DNA from: Treponema sp.
GTDB lineage: Bacteria; Spirochaetota; Spirochaetia; Treponematales; Treponemataceae
DNA: 52,523 nt
Direction: 5' to 3'
NCBI GenBank assembly: GCA_017446265.1
Contig: JAFSRD010000035.1
Coordinates: 1 to 52,523 of the forward strand
Each line of letters starts with the position of its first letter. Position 1 is the first letter of the stretch. A program made the translations under genes and the position numbers. This document shows, in pieces, positions 16,953 through 24,805 of this stretch. Under the pieces are notes generated by a model. That model did no database searches. It saw only the letters and a program-made list of their open reading frames with translations, and had not been told where the DNA came from.

Positions 16953-17786
16953 ATGAATAATCTCATGCAAAAACTTGTAGAAGCAAAAACATATATTGTT
17001 TCCCAGACAGATGAAAAAAATGCAGACATAGGGCTTGTACTCGGAAGTGGGCTTGGCGAGCTTGCCGAAAGAGTAGACGAGCGCATTGTTATTCCGTATG
17101 CGGCAATTCCGCACTTTCCAGTGTCTACTGTAGCAGGGCACAAAAGCTGCCTCGTGATTGGAACGCTTGAAGGCAAGCGCGTCGTATGCATGCAAGGGCG
17201 CTTTCATTTTTATGAGGGCTACAGCATGGACCAAATTGTGTTCCCCATCCAAGTGATGCATATGCTTGGCGCGCAAAATCTCATTCTCACAAATGCGGCA
17301 GGCTGTGTAAATACAGCGTGGATTGCGGGCGACCTCATGATTATAACCGACCACATTAAGCTCATTGCAGAAAGCCCGATGCGCGGTACAAACGTTGACG
17401 AACTCGGCGAACGCTTTTTTGATATGAGTTGCACATATGACAAAGCGTTGCAACAGCTTGCACTTGACTGCGGGAAAACGCTCGGCATACAGCTACGGCA
17501 AGGCGTGTATCAATATTTTACAGGACCGCAATACGAAACTCCTGCCGAGGTGCGACTTGCGCGCATGTGCGGTGCAGATGCTGTCGGCATGTCTACTGTT
17601 CCAGAAGCGATTGCGGCAAGCCACATGCACATGCATACGCTTGGCATTTCAAGCCTTACGAATATGGCGGCAGGCATTCTTGACACGCCGCTTAATCATA
17701 AGGATGTGCTTGAAGCAAGTGAAAAAGGAAAAGCGCATTTTGCTGTGCTCATACAAAACATTGTACAACGCATGAACGCGGCGTAA
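16953..17786 (+). CDS. Purine nucleoside phosphorylase (trimeric, class II type)
   Basis: The 277-residue enzyme cleaves purine (deoxy)nucleosides with phosphate to free base and (deoxy)ribose 1-phosphate in salvage. Motifs are LGSGLGELAE (phosphate loop, residues 29-38), AGHKSCLVIG, GRFHFYEGY near 83 and LILTNAAGCVN near 110 (usual form NAAGGxN). The nucleoside-pocket segment GPQYETPAEVR and MSTVPEAIAA lie near 210. ATG 16953 is preferred, with AGGAG seven nt upstream; an adjacent TTG begins the open frame 3 nt earlier. It is convergent with the methyltransferase gene and appears monocistronic. The ribose 1-phosphate could enter the same pentose pool as the ribose operon to the right. Confidence 0.93.
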   Translation: MNNLMQKLVEAKTYIVSQTDEKNADIGLVLGSGLGELAERVDERIVIPYAAIPHFPVSTVAGHKSCLVIGTLEGKRVVCMQGRFHFYEGYSMDQIVFPIQVMHMLGAQNLILTNAAGCVNTAWIAGDLMIITDHIKLIAESPMRGTNVDELGERFFDMSCTYDKALQQLALDCGKTLGIQLRQGVYQYFTGPQYETPAEVRLARMCGADAVGMSTVPEAIAASHMHMHTLGISSLTNMAAGILDTPLNHKDVLEASEKGKAHFAVLIQNIVQRMNAA

Positions 17787-17806
17787 AAACGACAGCGGTT
17801 GCCAGC

Positions 17807-18565
17807 TCATACATAAAGTAAAAATATCGTTGGCACTTTATTAATTTTTGGCAGCGAAGAGTTTTTCCATTCTGCAATTGATTTTGTGCAGATATATTCT
17901 TCTGCGCAGGTAAGCCCTGCCGCAACGCACAATTTTGTTTGCGCGCGCAGTGTCGCCAGCAATGATTCAAGCAGCTGCATGTTGCGATATGGAGCTTCAA
18001 TAAAAATCTGCGTCTGGTTTTCTTTGTACGCATATGTTTCAAGTTTCTTAATTTTTTGCGTGCGCTCGTGCGGCTTTACAGGAAGATAGCCATTAAATGC
18101 AAAACGCTGCCCGTTGAAGCCGCTTGCCATGAGCGCGAGCAACAGTGAGGATGGTCCTGCAAGCGGCACCACGCGCATATGATTTTTATGCGCGAGCGAA
18201 ACGATTGCAGCTCCGGGGTCTGCAACTGCGGGGCAGCCTGCTTCAGAAAGCAAGCCAATGGCGTTGCCGTTTTTCAGCGGTTCAAGAAATGCGTCAATCT
18301 CTTGCATGTCTGTGTGCTCATCGAGCACGTAAAACGTGAGCGCGTCTATGTTAATATTCGCATTGATTTTTTTGAGGAACCTCCGCGCGCTCCGCACATT
18401 TTCAACGATGAAGTATTGTATGCCCGCTATGACTTCATAATTGTACTGCGGAATGACGCGCGATATATCTGTGTCGCCGAGCGTTGTTGGAATAAGGTAT
18501 AACGCTGCTTTTATAGTTGCCTTCCCGTGTACACAGGCGTATTTTGCGTCTTGTAATAATGGCAT
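17807..18565 (-). CDS. SAM-dependent methyltransferase, tetrapyrrole methylase (RsmI-like) family
   Basis: The 252-residue product has the two-lobed TP-methylase fold. ALYLIPTTLGD opens the domain, EHTD and AIGLLSEAGCPAVADPGA give the SAM-binding loops, and VPLAGPSSLLLALMASGF and FNGYLPV match the family to which RsmI (16S C1402 2'-O-methylation) belongs. It is shorter than RsmI at the C-terminus, like the subgroup annotated only as SAM-dependent methyltransferase in spirochaetes and Bacteroidetes. The start is uncertain. ATG 18565 has no Shine-Dalgarno sequence and adds about 20 residues before the usual beginning (ALYLIP), where no ATG/GTG/TTG exists. It lies 32 nt downstream of the immunophilin gene on the same strand. 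Confidence 0.82.
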   Translation of the reverse strand: MPLLQDAKYACVHGKATIKAALYLIPTTLGDTDISRVIPQYNYEVIAGIQYFIVENVRSARRFLKKINANINIDALTFYVLDEHTDMQEIDAFLEPLKNGNAIGLLSEAGCPAVADPGAAIVSLAHKNHMRVVPLAGPSSLLLALMASGFNGQRFAFNGYLPVKPHERTQKIKKLETYAYKENQTQIFIEAPYRNMQLLESLLATLRAQTKLCVAAGLTCAEEYICTKSIAEWKNSSLPKINKVPTIFLLYV

Positions 18566-18597
18566 GACTGAATCCGCTTTTGCGTTTTTGATGGTGC

Positions 18598-19647
18598 CTA
18601 ATTTTTTTGCAACGTTATATCAAATGCAATATACGCGTTTTCTGGTATAACGCCTGGGTAGCCGCGCTCTCCATATGCTAAATCAGGAGGAACAACAATT
18701 GTGCGTTTTTCGCCGAGTTGCATATCCTGCACCATAATGTCAAAACCGCTTATCATCTGACCGGCGCCTGTCGTAAATGAAAGCGGCATGCGCCCTTCAG
18801 AAGAATCGAACACAGTGCCGTCAATAAGATAGCCTTTGTAGTCAACGGCAACGCTTTTGCCACGTCCTGTTTTGCTGCCGTTTCCACGTTGCAGCACTTT
18901 GTAGTAAATGCCATTCGCATCTTTTTCATAGTTCGGAAAATTTTTTTCAATCATTTTGATTTGGTCTGCAAATTGCGCTTCTTTGCGTGCTGCAGCTGTT
19001 TTGGCGGCCTCCATTACAAGCGTGTCAAAAGCGTTTTGCGTTGCAGTAAATTGCTCTGCCTCTGCGCCGTGCCGCACAATCGTAATTTTTTTAATAATAT
19101 CACCTTGTTTTATTTGTTTATTTACAATGTCCTGCCCGTCGAGCACTTTGCCAAAAATCGTGTGTTTGCCGTTGAGCCACGTTGTTGGCACAATTGTAAT
19201 AAAAAACTGGCTGCCGTTTGTGTTCGCACCTGCGTTTGCCATTGCAAGCAGCCCGCCAGTTGCAAATGTGTATTTATCTACGATTTCGTCAGGAAACGCG
19301 TAGCCAGGACCGCCGGCACCAGTTCCTTTTGGGTCGCCGCCTTGAATCATAAAATCCTGTCCGTCGCCATTCGCTTTGCTTATGACTCGATGAAATGTAA
19401 GTCCATCGTAAAAAGGCTTGCCTTTTGCCGCGTCAAGCGTGCCTTCCGCAAGACCTACAAAATTCGTTACTGTGAGCGGCGTGTCTTTATAAAACAATTC
19501 GAGCACAATAGTGCCACGCGTTGTTTCCATAATTGCGAACACGCCGTCTTTTCCTTCTATTGCTTTTATGCTTTTTTCCATAGGGCTGCAACCTCCGTAC
19601 ACTGTTATTAAAGTACAAAATAAAATTAATAAAATTGATTTTCGCAT
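18598..19647 (-). CDS. Cyclophilin-FKBP dual immunophilin lipoprotein (peptidyl-prolyl isomerase)
   Basis: The 349-residue protein starts with a signal peptide ending in TVYGGCS, a relaxed spirochaetal lipobox. A cyclophilin domain (about residues 38-195) follows, with FHRVI, QGGDPKGTGAGGPGY and GSQFFIT. A linker of about 60 residues rich in Ala/Lys leads to an FKBP domain (about 255-349) with VDYKGYLIDGTVFDSS and PPDLAYGERGYPG. Both domains catalyse prolyl cis-trans isomerisation, and the protein should act as a periplasmic or envelope folding helper. This cyclophilin-then-FKBP order is the rare CFBP type reported from Treponema and Flavobacterium. TAGGAG precedes the start. It follows the exported-protein gene and jag on the same strand, suggesting an envelope-biogenesis operon. 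Confidence 0.93.
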   Translation of the reverse strand: MRKSILLILFCTLITVYGGCSPMEKSIKAIEGKDGVFAIMETTRGTIVLELFYKDTPLTVTNFVGLAEGTLDAAKGKPFYDGLTFHRVISKANGDGQDFMIQGGDPKGTGAGGPGYAFPDEIVDKYTFATGGLLAMANAGANTNGSQFFITIVPTTWLNGKHTIFGKVLDGQDIVNKQIKQGDIIKKITIVRHGAEAEQFTATQNAFDTLVMEAAKTAAARKEAQFADQIKMIEKNFPNYEKDANGIYYKVLQRGNGSKTGRGKSVAVDYKGYLIDGTVFDSSEGRMPLSFTTGAGQMISGFDIMVQDMQLGEKRTIVVPPDLAYGERGYPGVIPENAYIAFDITLQKN

Positions 19648-19671
19648 ATTGACTCCTATTTGCTACCGATT

Positions 19672-20469
19672 TTAAAACTGCTTTATAAACCAGGCATACA
19701 ACGCATTGAGCCTGCAATAAAACGCATCATTGATGCCGTTGCTGATAAGTGGAATGCGCTTTCTACCTGCTTCTCCGCCAACATATATAAGATACTGTTT
19801 TCCGCAGTCAATGATAATCATGTTGGCACGAAATTGTTTTTCGTCAACCGCTTTAATAATGCCAAAACTCATTTTTGTTAAATTCAAAAACGTCATATAA
19901 ATCTCGGTGTCAGACTGATAGTAGTTGATTTGGTATGTACAACCGCCGAGCAACCTGTCATGTTGATACACATACAGTACAATGCCATCTGCGCTTCCTG
20001 CCGTTTTGTCGGGAACAGGCGTGCTGTCATGCATATCCGCCATTACATATGTGCGTTTATACAAAATGCGCGTTGTGCCTGTTGCAGGCGAAACATATGT
20101 CATGCCTTCCATCTTTGAGATTGACCGCACAATCTGCGACACGGCATCTATAGAGGTGTCTACGGTTTCACCTGTTGTACTGTTTTTAACAAGCTCGCTT
20201 TTATCTACAAGATACAGGCATTCAATTATGTAACCGTCTGTATGTGCCACACGATTTTTATGCGCTCGCTCAGCATACAACGATTTGGGCACAAGTTCAA
20301 GCTCGTTTTGCAACGCTTCATGCACGCATACGATGCGCCGCTGTGTTACAAGTTGCTCGTAATACTGCGGCGCAACAATATCTTCAAGCGTGTATGAAGC
20401 AGCTTTTTTTTCTGCCGTGCACGGACAGAGCAACAATAAAAATGTGCACGCTATGCATATATCTCTCAT
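19672..20469 (-). CDS. Exported protein of unknown function
   Basis: About 265 residues. From ATG 20469 the N-terminus MRDICIACTFLLLLCPCTAEKK is a good signal peptide, cleaved after TA or near the Cys. The frame also opens at TTG 20553, which overlaps the jag stop and has AAAGG upstream, but that would give a 30-residue n-region. The mature part shows LEDIVAPQYYEQLV, then a segment on the order of 160 residues rich in Tyr and Thr, and ends in ALYAWFIKQF. I recognise no catalytic motif. A DUF6675-type spirochaete protein is possible but unverified. Its position between jag and the immunophilin gene suggests a role in the cell envelope. Confidence 0.7.
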   Translation of the reverse strand: MRDICIACTFLLLLCPCTAEKKAASYTLEDIVAPQYYEQLVTQRRIVCVHEALQNELELVPKSLYAERAHKNRVAHTDGYIIECLYLVDKSELVKNSTTGETVDTSIDAVSQIVRSISKMEGMTYVSPATGTTRILYKRTYVMADMHDSTPVPDKTAGSADGIVLYVYQHDRLLGGCTYQINYYQSDTEIYMTFLNLTKMSFGIIKAVDEKQFRANMIIIDCGKQYLIYVGGEAGRKRIPLISNGINDAFYCRLNALYAWFIKQF

Positions 20470-20549
20470 ATAAACGTAAACATGTGCGGGTGCAATATGT
20501 TTCAAAAACTGTTGTGCCATGCAACGCATTGCGTATTGTGTAGTCGAAA

Positions 20550-21251
20550 TCAACGCACGCCTTTGTATATGACGCGCACTTGCTTATATAATCCGTCGCC
20601 TTCCGACTTCGTGTCGAGGTCGGGAATGTCGTTTAACGTTGTGTGAATGAGACGACGTTCAAAAGGATTCATCGGTTCAAGCAAAATAGAGTTGTGCGAC
20701 ATGTGCACTTTGTCTGCCGTAGTGTATGCAAGGCGCACAAGTGTTTCCTCGCGGCGAATGCGGTAGTTTTCCGTGTCGAGAATAATCCGCATATCTTCGT
20801 GTCCAAGCCTGCCCGCGTAGATGTTTGCAAGCAGTTGGAGTGCGTCGAGGTTTTTTCCTTTGCGGCCAATGAGAATTGAGGAACTTTGTGACGAAAGCTT
20901 TATGCCGATTTTTTGCGTTTCACGAAACACAATGTTTGCCTTTACGTCATAACCCATTTTTTCAATGATTTTCACGACAAATTCAAGCAACTGTTTTTCA
21001 AACTCGTCTTGTGGAAGCGGGTCGGCAACAATTCTGCTTGCGTGCTCATACATTCTGTTGTCATGCTCTGCGTAAGAAGCATCGGGCGCATCTACAGGTG
21101 TTACCCTGATTTTGACGTAGCCTTTTTTAAACAGCGAATTTTTCTGCGCTTCGAAAATCTCAACATCAAATTGGTCGCGTTCAAGCCCAAGTTCCGCCGC
21201 CGCTTTTTCTATTGCTTCTTTTTCGGTTCGTCCTTCGTATTCATATGTCAT
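20550..21251 (-). CDS. jag: RNA-binding protein Jag/KhpB
   Basis: This 233-residue cytoplasmic protein has three parts in the usual order. The Jag-N domain (residues 1-50) includes YEGRTEKEAIEKAAAELGL and KKGYVKIRV. A KH domain (about 90-160) includes the loop IGRKGKNLDALQ. An R3H domain (about 165-230) includes RREETLVRLAY and FERRLIHTTL. KhpB partners with KhpA and affects cell elongation and envelope genes in Gram-positives; in spirochaetes the role is inferred. ATG 21251 is chosen, with GAGG 8 nt upstream; GTG 21260 and ATG 21257 would overlap the ribosome binding site. It follows yidC by 23 nt in the conserved rpmH-rnpA-yidD-yidC-jag order. Confidence 0.94.
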   Translation of the reverse strand: MTYEYEGRTEKEAIEKAAAELGLERDQFDVEIFEAQKNSLFKKGYVKIRVTPVDAPDASYAEHDNRMYEHASRIVADPLPQDEFEKQLLEFVVKIIEKMGYDVKANIVFRETQKIGIKLSSQSSSILIGRKGKNLDALQLLANIYAGRLGHEDMRIILDTENYRIRREETLVRLAYTTADKVHMSHNSILLEPMNPFERRLIHTTLNDIPDLDTKSEGDGLYKQVRVIYKGVR

Positions 21252-21274
21252 AGTCATCACCTCTAATATAGATT

Positions 21275-23041
21275 TTAATTGTACTTTTTCCCTTTCGCTT
21301 TAACAATTTTGAATTGTCCTGCATTTTGCGCATCTGTTCCTTTTTTTGACATCAGTTTGTTGATTACTAACTGCTGTATGAGCTGAATAAAGTTGCTCAC
21401 TGTCCAGTACAGCAGCAATCCTGACGGTGCACTGTAGAAAAGGAAGAAGAACAGCAACGGCATTCCATACATCATAAACTTCATTTGCGCTGCGTTTGAG
21501 CCTGCTGCAGCCGTTCCCCCGTTCATTGTTATTTTGCCGTATAACAACTGCGAAGCTAAATAGATAATTGGAAGAATGCGAATGGCGTTTCCCAAGAATG
21601 AACTGACAATTGGAATGTGCTTTTCAAATGTATACACGCTGTCGCCAGTAGATAAATCTGGAATCCATCCTGGTATAAAAGATGCTCCGCGGAATTCAAA
21701 ATAGTTGTTGAACATGTCGAACATTGCAAAAATTATTAAAAATTGGAAAATCATTGGCAAGCAGCCGCTCATGGGGTTATAGTTGTTTTCTTTATATAAT
21801 TTTTGCATTTCCATTTGCATCTTTTGCGGATTATCTTTGTACTTTGTTTGGATTTCAGTCATCTTCGGTTGCAACGCCTGCATCTTTTGCGTGCCCATAG
21901 ATTGCTTTCGCGTGAGCGGGAACATGGCAAGCTTTAATAAAATCGTCATCAAAATGATAGCGACGCCCCAGTTGTGGACAACGCTGTACAATCGCTCAAG
22001 AATCCATTTGAGAATCGTTTCAAGCCAGCCGAGCCAATCGTATCCTTGCAGCGACTCATTGAGCTTTATGTTTGCAAGACCCCATCCGTTATTTTCGCTT
22101 GAATTATAGATGCGCAAATCTTTTTCATTGCGCGGACCAAAATACAAGTAGTATGTATCGCTCATATCTGATCCAGAAAACGGTTTTCTTACAAGCAACG
22201 CCTGCGCATTTGCGTAGTCTCCTACTTCTATGCGCGAAGAATAATACGGCTCGTTTGACATAATGCTTGCATCAACAGGAACTACAAGTGCTTCAAAATA
22301 TTTTCCAGCAATGCCTGCCCATGTGTAGTCGCGCTTATATGATTTGAATTGCTGCGTACCTACTGCTGCGTATTTTTTCTTACTGCCGTTATACGACACG
22401 AACTGCCGCACATCGTATCTGTTTTTGCGCTGGTCAAAATGCGGTCCAATCTGCGGAGACGTGCGCAACGTATATGCGGCGTTGTTTGTGTTGAGTTGCA
22501 CTGCTCCCTCGTCGCCGTGCATGAGAATTTCCAATTTGAACATGTATTCGCCGGGTATGAACGTATAGCGTTTGCCAAATGTAAAATGAGCAAAACGCTT
22601 TGTAAAGAGAACAGTGTTTTCATCTGGCTGTTCAACAGTGAACAATTCGTTTATAATTTGATTGTCAACGCCACCGAACGACACAGCGCATGCACGGTTA
22701 AAATCAGAAACATTGTCTACCAGTTCAACGCCGTTTCCTGTGTCCGTATCTATGTGGTCGAGCAGTTCAAAACTGATGATGTCGCCGCCCCTGTTTGTAA
22801 AGACAGCTTTTACTTTGTCCGTGGTGATTGTAACAGTCTGCTCGTCAGTTGCTTCTTCCAAATCAATAGCAGATGTAATAGCATCCGCAGTTTCTGGCGT
22901 TTCTACAGATTGCTCTGCCGCTTGCTCTGTAACTGTTTCTTGTGTTTGACGTTGCGGCGCAAAAAACGTTGACTGCAAAAAGATAAACACAGCGACGACA
23001 ATCGTTGAAAGTACAATTGCCCATACAGTATTCTTTTCCAT
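21275..23041 (-). CDS. yidC: Membrane protein insertase YidC
   Basis: The 588-residue inner-membrane insertase works with or without Sec. It has an N-terminal helix (residues about 8-26, IVLSTIVVAVFIFLQSTFF) and a large periplasmic P1 domain (about 60-340), as in Gram-negative YidC1. The conserved C-terminal core starts with YSVVHNWGVAIILMTILLKLAMFPLTRKQSM. It contains the cytoplasmic coiled-coil hairpin with KMQMEMQKLYKENNYNPMSGCLPMI and ends with a basic tail KAKGKK for ribosome contact. The hydrophilic-groove arginine lies in the helix around PLTRKQ. GGAGACTTATTAAT precedes ATG 23041. It sits between yidD and jag. Confidence 0.96.
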   Translation of the reverse strand: MEKNTVWAIVLSTIVVAVFIFLQSTFFAPQRQTQETVTEQAAEQSVETPETADAITSAIDLEEATDEQTVTITTDKVKAVFTNRGGDIISFELLDHIDTDTGNGVELVDNVSDFNRACAVSFGGVDNQIINELFTVEQPDENTVLFTKRFAHFTFGKRYTFIPGEYMFKLEILMHGDEGAVQLNTNNAAYTLRTSPQIGPHFDQRKNRYDVRQFVSYNGSKKKYAAVGTQQFKSYKRDYTWAGIAGKYFEALVVPVDASIMSNEPYYSSRIEVGDYANAQALLVRKPFSGSDMSDTYYLYFGPRNEKDLRIYNSSENNGWGLANIKLNESLQGYDWLGWLETILKWILERLYSVVHNWGVAIILMTILLKLAMFPLTRKQSMGTQKMQALQPKMTEIQTKYKDNPQKMQMEMQKLYKENNYNPMSGCLPMIFQFLIIFAMFDMFNNYFEFRGASFIPGWIPDLSTGDSVYTFEKHIPIVSSFLGNAIRILPIIYLASQLLYGKITMNGGTAAAGSNAAQMKFMMYGMPLLFFFLFYSAPSGLLLYWTVSNFIQLIQQLVINKLMSKKGTDAQNAGQFKIVKAKGKKYN

Positions 23042-23079
23042 ATTAATAAGTCTCCTATTGAAAACATAAAACGATTACA

Positions 23080-23301
23080 TTAAGGAACTGGGTCGTATCC
23101 ACCTGCGTGAAACGGGTGGCAACGAAAAATTCTTTTTATTGCGAGAAAAAGCCCCTTGCAAGGTCCGTATTTTTGAATGGCATCAATTGCATACTGCGAA
23201 CACGTTGGCGTGTATCTACAGCAAGAAGGAAGCAACGGAGAAATACAAATCTGATAAGCACGGATGAACAAACAGAAAATTTTTGAAAAAAAATTTCTCA
23301 T
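23080..23301 (-). CDS. yidD: Membrane protein insertion efficiency factor YidD
   Basis: The 73-residue product shows the YidD core: [27 protein letters not shown], where the YQ-x(4)-SP and the Cys-x-Tyr/Phe-x-P-x-C-S motif are diagnostic. It is followed by [24 protein letters not shown]. YidD is an amphipathic membrane-associated protein that helps YidC insertion. ATG 23301 overlaps the rnpA stop in an ATGA arrangement, so translation is coupled. The open frame extends 16 codons upstream inside rnpA, but that part is out of family. Confidence 0.95.
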   Translation of the reverse strand: MRNFFSKIFCLFIRAYQICISPLLPSCCRYTPTCSQYAIDAIQKYGPCKGLFLAIKRIFRCHPFHAGGYDPVP

Positions 23302-23660
23302 TTTTTTAGTAATCCTGCCTTTTTGCACAATAAGCGAAATTGAACACATCGCGTGCTGAACGAATCATTTCCAGGATATAATAAGAGCAGCATGTCATAC
23401 CCCGTGTTCAAATGTGTTTTTAATAACCGATAGACTTCACGGCTGTATCGTCTTGATTGATTCCTTTGCACCGCGTTACCGTAGCCACGTGGCAAAGGAA
23501 AACCGATTCTATTTTTTCCAAGTCCATTTTCTGCGTAAAACAGTTTTGCGCCCAGAATGCTCGTTTTTTTTCCGTTTTTAAACAGCTTTTTAAAATCAGC
23601 AGATTTTTTTATGCGCTCGTTGCAATTAAAACTGCCTGCTTTTTGCAATGCTGTTTCCAT
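23298..23660 (-). CDS. rnpA: Ribonuclease P protein component
   Basis: The 120-residue basic protein binds the RNase P catalytic RNA and assists 5' maturation of tRNAs. It has the family pattern [15 protein letters not shown] near residue 18, an [28 protein letters not shown] region holding the RNR-type motif, and a C-terminal [11 protein letters not shown] strand. GAGGG lies just upstream of ATG 23660, and rpmH ends 9 nt before it. RNase P RNA is not in this window. Confidence 0.95.
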   Translation of the reverse strand: METALQKAGSFNCNERIKKSADFKKLFKNGKKTSILGAKLFYAENGLGKNRIGFPLPRGYGNAVQRNQSRRYSREVYRLLKTHLNTGYDMLLLLYPGNDSFSTRCVQFRLLCKKAGLLKK

Positions 23661-23669
23661 CCCTCAAAA

Positions 23670-23825
23670 TTAATACTTCTTTTTTTCGTCTGCAACAGAA
23701 AGCTTTTTGCGCCCTTTTGCGCGACGACGTGCAAGCACTTTGCGCCCGCCTTTTGTAGCCATGCGAGCCCTAAAGCCAAATTTGCGATTCCTTTTTACTC
23801 TGCTTGGTTGATACGTCCTTTTCAT
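23670..23825 (-). CDS. rpmH: 50S ribosomal protein L34
   Basis: The 51-residue gene begins [18 protein letters not shown] and contains [25 protein letters not shown], the invariant L34 core. The C-terminus is slightly extended (SVADEKKKY). AGGAGTGCCTT precedes ATG 23825. It is the first gene of the rpmH-rnpA-yidD-yidC-jag operon, which is usually close to oriC; here it lies about 16 kb from dnaA. Confidence 0.97.
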   Translation of the reverse strand: MKRTYQPSRVKRNRKFGFRARMATKGGRKVLARRRAKGRKKLSVADEKKKY

Positions 23826-23893
23826 AAGGCACTCCTATATATTTTGATTTGCACATAATGCGCAAATCGTAAAATCTCAAAAGACAATAGAAT

Positions 23894-23922
23894 AGTGTAT
23901 CATTATTTTTAAATCGTGTAAA
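23894..23922 (-). promoter_or_regulatory. rpmH operon promoter
   Basis: On the minus strand, TTTACA (23917-23922), a 17-nt spacer and TACACT (23894-23899) lie about 70 nt upstream of rpmH. Confidence 0.45.
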
Positions 23923-24000
23923 TAGTGTGTGAAAAGTGCATGAAAAATACTGTTGAAAATCACCCAAAATTGTAAAACTTGTGGTATACTATAAACAATT

Positions 24001-24789
24001 ATGATGATTTTAGTAAAAGGCGGTACATTTGAAATGGGCTCGCCTACCGGCATGGCCGACGAACGCCCCGTGCATACTGTTACGCTTGATGATTTTTATA
24101 TGGACGAGCACGTAGTTACACAATCGGAATGGAAAAAGATTATGGGCGCAAACCCTGCATATTTTTCCAGCAATCCCAAAAAAGGCGAATCTCAGATAAA
24201 ACGCCCAGTCGAGCATATAAGCCACTACGATGCGCTTGTCTACTGCAATAAACGGAGCATTGCCGAAAAACTTAAGCCATGTTATGTCATTGGCGGAGAG
24301 GATGACCCCAAAAAATGGGGCGCCATACCTGACGAGCAGAATATAAAATGGGACACTGTCGAATGCAGGTGGAACGTAAACGGCTACAGGCTCCCAACTG
24401 AGGCAGAATGGGAATACGCTGCTCGCGGAGGCATACACAATGGACAAAAAAAAGCGGCAAAAGATGCGGACGAAAATCGTTCGTGGAACAAGAACAACAG
24501 CAACAACATGTCGCACGCGGTGTGTTTAAAAAATGCGTCAATACTCGGTTTTTATGATTTATTTGGCAATGTGTGGGAGTGGTGCTGGGATTGGTACGAC
24601 TGCTATAAAATTGGTGAATTCACAAATCCGCGAGGAGCAGAGCGCACTGCCGACAACACAGATAGAATAGGACGCGGTGGCGCGTGGAATGCTGCTTCTT
24701 CGGACTGCTCTCCGTGTTTTAGAAATTGCGGCAGTCCTGCTGCGCGGTACAACTTTATCGGAATGCGCGTCGTGCGCTCAAAAAAATAG
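24001..24789 (+). CDS. SUMF1/EgtB/PvdO-fold protein (formylglycine-generating-enzyme-like)
   Basis: A 262-residue single-domain protein of the FGE-sulfatase family (C-type-lectin-like fold). It begins ILVKGGTFEMGSPTGMADERPVHTVTLDDFYMDEHVVTQ, contains YRLPTEAEWEYAARGG near residue 130 and FGNVWEWCWDWYD near 185, and ends RGGAWN...RNCGSPAARYNFIGMRVVR. The Cys pair that carries copper chemistry in true FGE is absent from the expected place, so it is probably not a sulfatase activator. Treponemes carry many such proteins of unclear role. There is no signal peptide. An extended TGG-TATACT box at 23985-23990 ends 10 nt before ATG 24001 and no Shine-Dalgarno sequence is seen, so the leader must be a few nt at most. 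Confidence 0.85.
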   Translation: MMILVKGGTFEMGSPTGMADERPVHTVTLDDFYMDEHVVTQSEWKKIMGANPAYFSSNPKKGESQIKRPVEHISHYDALVYCNKRSIAEKLKPCYVIGGEDDPKKWGAIPDEQNIKWDTVECRWNVNGYRLPTEAEWEYAARGGIHNGQKKAAKDADENRSWNKNNSNNMSHAVCLKNASILGFYDLFGNVWEWCWDWYDCYKIGEFTNPRGAERTADNTDRIGRGGAWNAASSDCSPCFRNCGSPAARYNFIGMRVVRSKK

Positions 24790-24805
24790 CAGTTGACAAA
24801 TTTGT

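Noticed and set aside
24793..24798. TTGACA before the 24806 LacI gene as its own promoter
   Set aside because: No acceptable -10 box at 16-18 nt; the position falls inside the coding sequence.
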